From contig NZ_JAMZCU010000004.1 of NCBI RefSeq assembly GCF_024273195.1, forward strand, positions 62,001-126,000: a DNA stretch of 64,000 bases. Direction: 5' to 3'. The translations under genes and the position numbers were made by a program. Shown here piece by piece: positions 8,650 to 16,209 of the stretch. This stretch comes from Devosia ureilytica. Its GTDB lineage: Bacteria > Pseudomonadota > Alphaproteobacteria > Rhizobiales > Devosiaceae. Position 1 is the stretch's first letter. Each line of letters opens with the position of its first letter. The notes beneath the pieces are model-generated. The model did not search any database. It was not told where the DNA came from and saw nothing but the letters and a program-made list of their open reading frames with translations.

Positions 8650-11600
8650 ATGCTCGACCTCATCGAAAAAATCCTCAGGATGCCGCGTGTCGTCCTGACG
8701 ATCATGGCTATCGTCCTTGTTGCCGGGGCGACCGCCTATACCTCGATGCCGAAGGAAAGCTTCCCGGCCATCGACGTGCCCTATCTCTATGTCTCGATCA
8801 GCCAGTCAGGCGTTTCGCCGCGTGACGCGGAAAACCTGCTCGCCAAGCCGGCCGAGGAAGAACTGTCGGGCCTGCCGGGCCTCAACAACATCAGTTCGAC
8901 CTCAACGACCGGCCATGCCTCGGTGTTCCTTGAGTTCGACATCAATACCGACAAGGATCAGGCGCTGGCCGACACCCGCGCCCGTATCGACGCGATCAAG
9001 GGCAAGCTGCCTGACGATGCCAATGACCCCGTGGTCAGCGAAATCGACCTGGTCGGCATGCCGATCATCTCGGTCGCCGTTTATGGCAATGCCCCTGAAA
9101 AGGAACTGGTGCGGCGCGCAGAACTGCTGCAGGACGCGCTTGAAGGCATTCCCGAGGTGCGTGAAGCGGTGCTTTCGGGCGCCCGCAAGGAGCAGCTCGA
9201 AGTCCGCATCGACCTGCTGCGCCTTGAAACCTATGGCCTGACCGCAAGCCAGCTGTTCGATGCCCTGTCGCGCAATAATATGGTTGTTGCCGGGGGCACG
9301 CTCAACACCGGACAAGGCTCGTTCAATGTCGAAGTGCCGGGCCTTATCACCACGGCCGAGGACGTGTTCAGCCTGCCGCTCAAGACCGATGGGGACACCA
9401 TTGTCACATTTGGCGATGTGGCAACGATTACCCGCACGCTGGCCGACGCCACTGAATATACCCAGGTAAACGGTTCCCCTGCCCTGATCCTGGGCATTGC
9501 CAAGAAGCTGGGCACCAATATCATCGACGTTTCCGACAAGGTGCGCGCGGTGACTGAGGAAGTGGCCAAGGACTGGCCGTCCGGGGTGACTTATTCGTTC
9601 TTCCTTGACCAGGCCGAGACGACCACGGCGCTGTTCCGCTCGCTGGAAGCCGCCGTTCTGACCGCCGTGGCGCTGGTGCTGATTACCTGCGTCGCGACCC
9701 TGGGCGTGCGCCCAGCGATCATGATCGGCATGTCTATCCCGCTCTCGTTCATGATGGCCTTTCTCGTTGCCCAGGGCCTGGGCATGACCATCAACATGAT
9801 GGTGATGTTTGGCCTGGTGATCGCGGTGGGCGTGCTGGTGGACGACCCCGTGGTGGTGGTGGAATACGCCGAGCGAAAACTGATGGAGGGTATTCCCAAG
9901 AAGGAAGCCTTCATCATGGCCATGCGCAAGATGTTCGTGCCGGTGGTGGGCGCAACCGCGACCACACTGGGCGCCTTCATTCCGCTGCTGTTCTGGCCGG
10001 GCATCATCGGCAAGTTCATGAGCTATCTGCCGATGATCGTGATCATCGTGATGGTCGCATCCTTCATTTCGGCGCTGATCTTCATGCCGGTGATCGGCTC
10101 GATCATCGCCTCGACCCATGTGGACGAGAAGGAAAAGGCCAAGGCCGACATCGTCATGTACCCAGACAAGTTCGACGCCAAAAAGGTCGGCGGACTGACG
10201 GGCCTGTATGTGCGGATGATGGAAAAGCTGCTGCATTGGCCACTGCCGACATTGGCCGTGGGCTTTGGCATCATCATCACGATCTTTGTGGCCTATGCGA
10301 CCAATCCGACCGGCTCGGAAGCCTTCCCGGCATCCGAACCCGAGTTCGCGACCGTGGCCGTGGTTGGCCGTGGCAATTATTCGCCCGAAGAAATCCGCGA
10401 TATGTTGGTGGAAATCGAAAGCGAGCTGATCCAGGTGCATGGCGTCCAGGACGTGATCATGCAGTTCGGTTCGACTGGCGCATTCAGCACCACACCGCCC
10501 GACACCATCGGCAATTTCCAGCTGCAGCTGACCAATTGGAACCACCGCGTTCCAGCCACGGAAATCTTTGCCGAAATTCGGGAGCGCGTGGCGGGCTTTG
10601 CCGGTCTCGATATCCAGTTGCTGGCGGCCGAAAATGGCCCGCCTGCCGGCAAGGACATCAATATGCGGGTGGAAAGCACGATTTATGACGACCTGGTTCC
10701 GGTCGTCACCGCGATCCATGAGCATCTGGACAGCTGGCCCGAAGTGGTCGACCTCGAAGATGGTCGCCCCTCCCCCGGCATTGACTGGCAGATTACCATC
10801 GACCGTGCCGAAGCGGGCAAATATGGCATCGGCGTGCGCGAGCTGGCGCCCTATGTGCAGCTGGTGACATCGGGTGTGAAGCTGGGCGCCTATCGTGATG
10901 AGGCGACCGGCGACGAACTGGATATCCGCGTTCGCCTGCCCGAGGACGAGCGCACGTTCGACGCCCTGGATTCCATGCGGATCGCAACGGCGCAGGGGCT
11001 GATCCCGGTCAGCAACTTCATCGAGCGCGTCGCTGTGCCCAAGGTCGCCAATATCCAGCGCCGCAACCAGGTCTATACGATGGCGGTGGCTGCGGGCCTG
11101 ACCAACCTGCCTGAAGGCGTCTATGCCGCCGACAAGGTGGCCGAGCTGCAGGCCTGGATTGACGAACAGAACTTCCCCGAAACCATTTCGGTGGAGTTCG
11201 GCGGCGCCGAGGAGCAGATGGGCGATGCCAATGCCTTTATCGGCCAGGCGCTGATGATGGCCATGGCAATCATCTTCTTCGTGCTGCTGCTCGAGTACAA
11301 CAGCTTCTACCAGGTGCTGGTGACGCTCACGACCGTGGTGATGTCGGTGGCCGGCGTGCTCCTGGGCATGCTGGTGACCGGAATGACCTTCTCGGCCATC
11401 ATGACGGGTCTCGGTATCGTGGCCCTTGCGGGCATCGTGGTGAAGAACGGCATCGTGCTGATCGACACCTATAACGACTATCACCGCCACGAGAATGTGG
11501 AAGCAGTGAAGGCCATGCTGCTGACCGTGAGCCAGCGCGTGCGCCCGGTGTTGCTGACGGCGTTCCTGACGGCGCTGGGCGTGATCCCGATGTGGGCCAA

Positions 11601-11991
11601 TGTCGAGTTCGACTTCATCCGCCGCGAAGTGGTGGTGGGTGGCCTTGCCGGCTCGTGGTTCATCCACCTGTCGGCGGCGCTGGTCTCGGGCCTGTTCTTC
11701 TCGACGGCCCTGACGCTGATCATGGTGCCGGTGATGATCACCGCCCCCACCGTGATGTGGAGCCAGATCCGCTGGTTCGGCTCCCTGTTTGGCGCTCTTG
11801 GCAACTGGGTTGCCAGCCCCTTCCGCCGCGGCCAGGCCGTCGCGGTGCCTGCGGGGTTCGATGGCATGGCGCTGGAAGTGCCCGAGGACGCGGACAGCGC
11901 CAAGCGCTATATCGTCTCCAAGGACGCCGGGCTGAAGGAAAAGGAAGCCAACGGCGTGACCGTGGTCAGCCGCCAGGACGCAGCGGAGTAA
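8650..11991 (+). CDS. RND multidrug efflux transporter, inner-membrane pump
   Basis: 1,113 residues, slightly longer than AcrB, with 12 predicted membrane helices and two large periplasmic loops. The proton-relay residues are intact: Asp398-Asp399 in VLVDDPVVVVEY (TM4) and Lys932 in VVKNGIVL (TM10). Charged inserts such as DEKEKAKADI follow TM6. It uses the proton gradient to export small, probably amphipathic, substrates together with the adaptor encoded upstream. The spacing (11 bp) and shared orientation with the PadR gene make a three-gene regulated operon. A strong terminator follows. The C-terminal tail beyond TM12 (about 70 residues) is longer than usual. Confidence 0.93.
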   Translation: MLDLIEKILRMPRVVLTIMAIVLVAGATAYTSMPKESFPAIDVPYLYVSISQSGVSPRDAENLLAKPAEEELSGLPGLNNISSTSTTGHASVFLEFDINTDKDQALADTRARIDAIKGKLPDDANDPVVSEIDLVGMPIISVAVYGNAPEKELVRRAELLQDALEGIPEVREAVLSGARKEQLEVRIDLLRLETYGLTASQLFDALSRNNMVVAGGTLNTGQGSFNVEVPGLITTAEDVFSLPLKTDGDTIVTFGDVATITRTLADATEYTQVNGSPALILGIAKKLGTNIIDVSDKVRAVTEEVAKDWPSGVTYSFFLDQAETTTALFRSLEAAVLTAVALVLITCVATLGVRPAIMIGMSIPLSFMMAFLVAQGLGMTINMMVMFGLVIAVGVLVDDPVVVVEYAERKLMEGIPKKEAFIMAMRKMFVPVVGATATTLGAFIPLLFWPGIIGKFMSYLPMIVIIVMVASFISALIFMPVIGSIIASTHVDEKEKAKADIVMYPDKFDAKKVGGLTGLYVRMMEKLLHWPLPTLAVGFGIIITIFVAYATNPTGSEAFPASEPEFATVAVVGRGNYSPEEIRDMLVEIESELIQVHGVQDVIMQFGSTGAFSTTPPDTIGNFQLQLTNWNHRVPATEIFAEIRERVAGFAGLDIQLLAAENGPPAGKDINMRVESTIYDDLVPVVTAIHEHLDSWPEVVDLEDGRPSPGIDWQITIDRAEAGKYGIGVRELAPYVQLVTSGVKLGAYRDEATGDELDIRVRLPEDERTFDALDSMRIATAQGLIPVSNFIERVAVPKVANIQRRNQVYTMAVAAGLTNLPEGVYAADKVAELQAWIDEQNFPETISVEFGGAEEQMGDANAFIGQALMMAMAIIFFVLLLEYNSFYQVLVTLTTVVMSVAGVLLGMLVTGMTFSAIMTGLGIVALAGIVVKNGIVLIDTYNDYHRHENVEAVKAMLLTVSQRVRPVLLTAFLTALGVIPMWANVEFDFIRREVVVGGLAGSWFIHLSAALVSGLFFSTALTLIMVPVMITAPTVMWSQIRWFGSLFGALGNWVASPFRRGQAVAVPAGFDGMALEVPEDADSAKRYIVSKDAGLKEKEANGVTVVSRQDAAE

Positions 11992-12017
11992 GGCTCCGCC
12001 CCCACACAGAACAACAG

Positions 12018-12040
12018 AGGCCCGCAGCGATGCGGGCCTT
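12018..12040 (+). terminator. Intrinsic terminator of the efflux operon
   Basis: A 9-bp GC-rich stem (AGGCCCGCA with TGCGGGCCT) closes a GCGA tetraloop and is followed by TTCTGCTTTT. It lies 26 bp after the RND stop codon and before the convergent GNAT gene. Confidence 0.85.
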
Positions 12041-12047
12041 CTGCTTT

Positions 12048-12518
12048 TCAGGCCCCGAATGCGTACAGCGACCAGTCGTCGCCGTCGAAGTGGATATCGC
12101 GCGGGGGCACTGACCTGTCGGCAAGCGTCCTGCCCCAGAAAGCCTGCGCTGCGCCGTTGGCATGGGGGACGGCAATGTGCCAGGGGCCTGGATGAGCGGC
12201 CAGGGCAAGGTCGAGCGCTGCCTTGCCGACGCCCTGTTTCCGATTGGCCTTCAGGACGAAGAACTCGGCCATGAACCAGCACGGGGCCCTGCCTGTCAGC
12301 GGGCACTCGTCCACAACCAGGGCCATGCCAGCGATCTCCCTGCCCTGCATGATGAAATACGGATGACTCCAGAAACGATCGAGAAAGCCGTATTCAAACC
12401 GGCCGTCCGCACCAACGGGAAACGGCATGAACTCGGTCATGTCATAGAGGTAGAGCTGGATGAGGTTGGCGATGACCGGCTTGTCGCTATCGGCCGCCGG
12501 AAGCAAGGAAACGCTCAT
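12048..12518 (-). CDS. GNAT-family N-acetyltransferase
   Basis: A 156-residue protein with the GNAT fold. The acetyl-CoA region reads AEFFVLKANRKQGVGKAAL, with the Q/RxxGxG/A pattern in KQGVGKA, followed by an alpha-4/beta-5 region ending in FWGR. It transfers an acetyl group from acetyl-CoA to an amine, but the acceptor is unknown. Its start overlaps the stop of the LysR-type regulator by 4 nt, so the two are co-transcribed and translationally coupled, LysR first. Many similar small acetyltransferases act in drug or metabolite detoxification. Confidence 0.85.
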   Translation of the reverse strand: MSVSLLPAADSDKPVIANLIQLYLYDMTEFMPFPVGADGRFEYGFLDRFWSHPYFIMQGREIAGMALVVDECPLTGRAPCWFMAEFFVLKANRKQGVGKAALDLALAAHPGPWHIAVPHANGAAQAFWGRTLADRSVPPRDIHFDGDDWSLYAFGA

Positions 12519-13360
12519 GGCCTCGCCTCTTCGCTAAAAGCCTCAAACAGCGCCCTGATGCGGGCGGTCTGGCGCAGTTCCATGGGGGTCAGTAGCCAGA
12601 TGGAAATGGCGAAGGCAGGCGCGTCGGAGAGGCGGACCAGGCCCGGCGACTGTTCAGCCAGGGCCGAAGGGACAAGGCCAGCGCCGAGGCCTGATTCTAC
12701 GGCGCGATGCATCATCAAAGGGGTCGGTACGCTGGCCTCGGGGCGCACGGACGGATGGTGGCGGCGGAGCCAGCGCGAGGCGGGCTGGCTGCAATCGCGA
12801 TTGCCGTATTCGAGCCAGGGCATCATGTCGTCACCCGCGATATCGGCCCGAGCGTAGGCGAAGAACTCCAGCTGGCCCACTTCGCGGCCATAGAGGTGGT
12901 CGTCGGGCGCGTTGGTGGCGCGCAGGGCGACTTCGGCCTCGCGCCGGGAGAGATTGCGCAGTTCCGAACCGACCTCGAGCGCCAGGTCGATCTGCGGATG
13001 ACGGGCCCGGAACCGGCCCAGGACGGGCATATAAAGCCAGGCCAGCGCATCGACCGTGGTGAGCTTGATGTGTCCGGTCAGCCGGTGATCGCGACCGGTG
13101 ATGTCGCGCTCGAGCCCGGCCAGTTCGGCCTCGATACGCCGGGCACTTTCGAGCAGGCGTTCACCCTCGGCGGTGAGGATGACGCCATCGTCGCGGCGGT
13201 CGGCAAGACGCGCGCCGTAGTGGGCTTCGAGATCCTTGAGCTTTCGCGACACGGTGGTGTGGGCGACGCCCAGCAGGCGGGCGGCGCCGGTGAAGGTGCC
13301 AGCGGTTTCGAGGGCGGCGACAATGGTGAGATCAGCTGGCTGCATTGAACATTTCTGCAC
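12515..13360 (-). CDS. LysR-family transcriptional regulator
   Basis: 281 residues. The N-terminal winged HTH (about 8-65) contains TFTGAARLLGVAHTTVSRKLKDLE, quoted here only as a landmark, and is followed by a linker helix and a periplasmic-binding-protein-like effector domain with ARHPQIDLALEVG. The true start may be the internal ATG at 13345 (MQPADLT); neither start has a clear Shine-Dalgarno. It is divergent from the MAPEG gene, with 79 bp between them, and coupled to the GNAT gene downstream. By LysR habit it probably regulates one or both. The inducer is unknown. Confidence 0.88.
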   Translation of the reverse strand: MQKCSMQPADLTIVAALETAGTFTGAARLLGVAHTTVSRKLKDLEAHYGARLADRRDDGVILTAEGERLLESARRIEAELAGLERDITGRDHRLTGHIKLTTVDALAWLYMPVLGRFRARHPQIDLALEVGSELRNLSRREAEVALRATNAPDDHLYGREVGQLEFFAYARADIAGDDMMPWLEYGNRDCSQPASRWLRRHHPSVRPEASVPTPLMMHRAVESGLGAGLVPSALAEQSPGLVRLSDAPAFAISIWLLTPMELRQTARIRALFEAFSEEARP

Positions 13361-13439
13361 AATCGGCGCATTTTTCTGCGCGTTGACGGTGCATCATTGA
13401 ACCACAATATTCCCCGCACAACCAGCCAGGAATAGTCCC

Positions 13440-13841
13440 ATGAATGCCTCGATTGCCCTTCTCGCCGCCGGCGCCCTTGTTTTCCTGTCGGCCGCGGTGC
13501 AGCACCTCAACACGGTCGGCTCGAAAGGGCTGGCGTTTATCTTTACTGACCGGGCAACGCCGCTGAGCCGCGAGGGCTTTGCCGGACGGGCAGCACGCAC
13601 CTTGCAGAACAACCTGGAATCGGCGGGCATGGTGGTGCCGGCCGCCATGGTGCTGCTGGTGGCAGGCGTGGACAGTGTGGTCGTGACCGGCGCCGCGCTC
13701 ATCTATGCCGTCACACGGGCCGGCTTCACGCTGAGCTATTGGGCCGGCATCAGCAAGCTGCGGTCGTTCTTTTGGGGGCTTGGCATGGCAATGATCGGCG
13801 TGCTCACCGTCAATGCCATGCTCACAGTGCTCGCGCGCTGA
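13440..13841 (+). CDS. MAPEG-family membrane protein
   Basis: 133 residues with four predicted transmembrane helices. The family pattern RAxRTxxNxxE is visible as RAARTLQNNLESAGM near 57-71, followed by AVTRAGFTLSYWAGISKLRS, typical of bacterial MAPEG proteins. The family includes glutathione-dependent membrane enzymes of eicosanoid and glutathione metabolism; the bacterial substrate is generally unknown. It is divergent from a LysR regulator that may control it, and ends 1 bp before the convergent ABC exporter gene, so there is no room for a separate terminator. Confidence 0.85.
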   Translation: MNASIALLAAGALVFLSAAVQHLNTVGSKGLAFIFTDRATPLSREGFAGRAARTLQNNLESAGMVVPAAMVLLVAGVDSVVVTGAALIYAVTRAGFTLSYWAGISKLRSFFWGLGMAMIGVLTVNAMLTVLAR

Positions 13842-13842
13842 C

Positions 13843-15738
13843 CTATTCGGCCGCTGGCATGCCGCGCTTGACGAAGCCGTCCGGGTCTTCCTGCGTGCGT
13901 GCCAGCAGTTCGGCGGCCTCGCTGGCCTCGCGCTGACGGTTCCACATCTGGGCGTAGAGGCCATCCTGCTTAAGCAAGGCCTGGTGATTGCCGCGCTCGG
14001 CAATCCGGCCTTCGCGCAGCACCAGGATTTCGTCGGCATTGACGACCGTGGACAGGCGGTGGGCGATGACGACAGTGGTGCGATTGCGCGAAACCTCGTC
14101 GAGCGCCGCCTGGATGTCGCGCTCGGTCTTGGTATCGAGGGCCGAAGTGGCCTCGTCGAGGATGAGGATCGAGGGAGCCTTGAGGATGGTCCGGGCGATA
14201 GCGACGCGTTGTTTCTCGCCGCCGGAGAGTTTGAGGCCGCGTTCGCCGACCGGGGTTTGATAGCCCTTGGGCAGGGTGTCGATGAAGGCACCGACCTGCG
14301 CCATCCCAGCGGCCTCGCGTACATCGTCCTGAGACGCGCCGGGGCGGCCATACTCGATGTTGTATCCGATGGTGTCGTTGAACAGCACAGTGTCCTGCGG
14401 CACCATGCCGATGGCCGAGCGCAGGCTTTCCTGGGTGACGTCGCGCAGGTCTTGCCCATCGATGGTGATGCGGCCGCCAGTGACATCATAGAAGCGGAAC
14501 AGCAGCCGCGAGATGGTCGATTTGCCGGCGCCGGTCGGGCCAACAATGGCAACGGTCTTGCCGGCCGGGACTTCGAAGCTGACGCCTTTGAGGATCGGGC
14601 GATCTGCATCGTAGTGGAAGCTCACATCCTCAAAACGCACCACGGGACCGGTGACAGCCAAGGGCGCTGCCTCGGGCCGGTCGGTGATTTCGGGGTCCTG
14701 GTCGAGGAGCTTGAACATTTCCTCGATGTCGGTGAGACCCTGGCGCAGTTCGCGATAGACGAAGCCGATGAAGTTGAGCGGGCGGTAGATCTGCATCAGG
14801 AAAGTGTTGAGCAGAACGAAATCGCCCAGCGTCAGCGTGCGGTTCATGACGCCGATGATGGCCATGATCGAAATGATCAGGAAGCCGCCATAGAAAATGA
14901 CCGCCTGGCCGAAATTGAGGAAGCCGAGCGAGGTCCAGATGCGGATGGCCGACCGCTCATAGCCCGCCATGGCCTTGTCGAAGCGCTGGGCTTCCATCTG
15001 CTCGTTGGCGAAGTATTTGACCGTCTCGAAATTGAGCAGGCTGTCGATGGCCTTGCCATTGGCGTCGGTGTCGCTGTCGTTCATGTCGCGACGGATGGCG
15101 ATGCGCCAATTGGAGGCCTTGATTGTGAAGTAGAGGTAGGCCCAGATCATCACCACCAGAACGCCGAGATAGCTTACCCCGAACAGCCAGACGAAGATGA
15201 CCGCCACGACGATGAATTCGACGATGGTGGGCACGATGTTGAGCATGGCGAAACGCACAATGGTTTCGATGCCCTTGGTGCCACGCTCGATGACGCGGGA
15301 CAGGCCGCCAGTGCGCCGCTGCAGATGGAAGCGCAGCGACAGGCGGTGCATGTGGTGGAAAGTCTGGAGCGCGAGCTTGCGCACGGCGTGCTGGCCGACG
15401 CTGGCGAACAGGACGTCGCGCAATTGCTGGAAGCCGGCGTCGATGATGTTGCCCAGCACATAGGCAATGACCAGAACCAGCGGGACGGCGAGTCCCAGGA
15501 TCAGCGTGGAATCCGGCGTGGTGCCGTCAAGGCTGTCGATAATGCCCTTATAGGCGAAAGGAATGAAGGTGGTGGCGACCTTGCTGGCCAGTAGCGCCGA
15601 CAGCGCCAGGACCACTCGCAGCTTCAAGTCAGGCCGGTTTTCCGGCCACATATAGGACCAGAGATTTCGGATGGTAGAGAATACCGATCCTTCCTCCGCG
15701 CTAACGGAGGGCTTCTTTTCAGTGCTGTTGTCAGCCAT
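13843..15738 (-). CDS. ABC exporter, Atm1/HMT1 type (fused TMD-NBD half-transporter)
   Basis: 631 residues. A six-helix exporter domain (about 40-340) precedes a nucleotide-binding domain with Walker A GPTGAGKST at about 400-408, signature LSGGEKQRVAIAR, Walker B ILILDEATSALD and a His switch in VVIAHRL. The N-terminal form (SYMWPENRPDLKLRVVLALS) is that of bacterial relatives of mitochondrial Atm1, which export glutathione-linked sulfur or metal compounds. It works as a homodimer. Its start overlaps the stop of an ArsR-family gene (TGATG), suggesting metal- or thiol-responsive control of this exporter. Confidence 0.9.
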   Translation of the reverse strand: MADNSTEKKPSVSAEEGSVFSTIRNLWSYMWPENRPDLKLRVVLALSALLASKVATTFIPFAYKGIIDSLDGTTPDSTLILGLAVPLVLVIAYVLGNIIDAGFQQLRDVLFASVGQHAVRKLALQTFHHMHRLSLRFHLQRRTGGLSRVIERGTKGIETIVRFAMLNIVPTIVEFIVVAVIFVWLFGVSYLGVLVVMIWAYLYFTIKASNWRIAIRRDMNDSDTDANGKAIDSLLNFETVKYFANEQMEAQRFDKAMAGYERSAIRIWTSLGFLNFGQAVIFYGGFLIISIMAIIGVMNRTLTLGDFVLLNTFLMQIYRPLNFIGFVYRELRQGLTDIEEMFKLLDQDPEITDRPEAAPLAVTGPVVRFEDVSFHYDADRPILKGVSFEVPAGKTVAIVGPTGAGKSTISRLLFRFYDVTGGRITIDGQDLRDVTQESLRSAIGMVPQDTVLFNDTIGYNIEYGRPGASQDDVREAAGMAQVGAFIDTLPKGYQTPVGERGLKLSGGEKQRVAIARTILKAPSILILDEATSALDTKTERDIQAALDEVSRNRTTVVIAHRLSTVVNADEILVLREGRIAERGNHQALLKQDGLYAQMWNRQREASEAAELLARTQEDPDGFVKRGMPAAE

Positions 15739-16103
15739 CAGGCCAGTTCCGTTTCCGTGTTGGCGGCGACAGGCGCCAGCCCCGTGAGGAGGCCGCCAAA
15801 GGCCAGATTCAATTCGGCAAGCCGATCATGGCGGATGCAATAGCGATTGCGCGTGCCATGCGGCTTGCGTTCGATCAGGCCTGCGTCATGCAGCACCTTG
15901 ATGTGCTGGCTGACGGTGGATTGGGCCAGGGTGAGGCTGTCTGTGACATCGGCGCAGCAACACTGGCCTTGCTGCTGCGTAGCCAGAATGCGCAGAATCT
16001 CGAGGCGAACGGGATGGCCGAGGGCCCGCATGATATTGGCAATGTCATCGTCATGCATGGGCAACACTCGTTTGCTCGTCAGCACGCCGGTGCGAACCGG
16101 CAT
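15738..16103 (-). CDS. ArsR-family helix-turn-helix regulator
   Basis: The core is a winged helix: DIANIMRALGHPVRLEILRI, then LAQSTVSQHIKVLHDAGLI as the recognition helix region, and the wing at RKPHGTRNRYC. A Cys triplet in GQCCCADV just before the recognition helix sits where ArsR/SmtB metal sensors often bind thiophilic metals. Sensing of metals or thiols is therefore plausible but unproven. It is the first gene of a two-gene operon with the Atm1-type exporter, overlapping it by one base. The start is uncertain: ATG 16103 has GGAA 6 nt upstream, ATG 16058 begins nearer the conserved domain, and one at 16172 seems too far. Confidence 0.85.
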   Translation of the reverse strand: MPVRTGVLTSKRVLPMHDDDIANIMRALGHPVRLEILRILATQQQGQCCCADVTDSLTLAQSTVSQHIKVLHDAGLIERKPHGTRNRYCIRHDRLAELNLAFGGLLTGLAPVAANTETELA

Positions 16104-16176
16104 GCGCAATTCCGATTGATCGGTGGATTGCGATGGAAGATGGGGTTTCTCGCAAGGAAAATCAATAGGCACACAG

Positions 16177-16200
16177 AAACGGCGCCCGAAGGCGCCGTTT
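16177..16200. terminator. Hairpin terminator between the LysM and ArsR genes
   Basis: A 10-bp perfect stem (AAACGGCGCC with GGCGCCGTTT) closes a CGAA tetraloop. It begins 9 bp after the LysM gene's stop in that gene's direction of transcription. The longer T-run (six T) lies on the plus strand; on the minus strand the stem is followed by a weaker TTTCTGTG, so termination may be bidirectional. Confidence 0.75.
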
Positions 16201-16209
16201 TTTCGTGGA

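Noticed and set aside
8902..12306. A reading frame of more than 1,100 codons antisense to the RND pump gene
   Set aside because: It is rich in His, Gln and Arg, lacks any family motif and mirrors the codon bias of the high-GC RND gene, whose own product is unmistakable.
13813..15594. A 593-codon plus-strand frame opposite the Atm1-type exporter
   Set aside because: Composition (Asp, Gly, Val, Arg rich) is that of an antisense shadow; the exporter on the other strand has every ABC motif.
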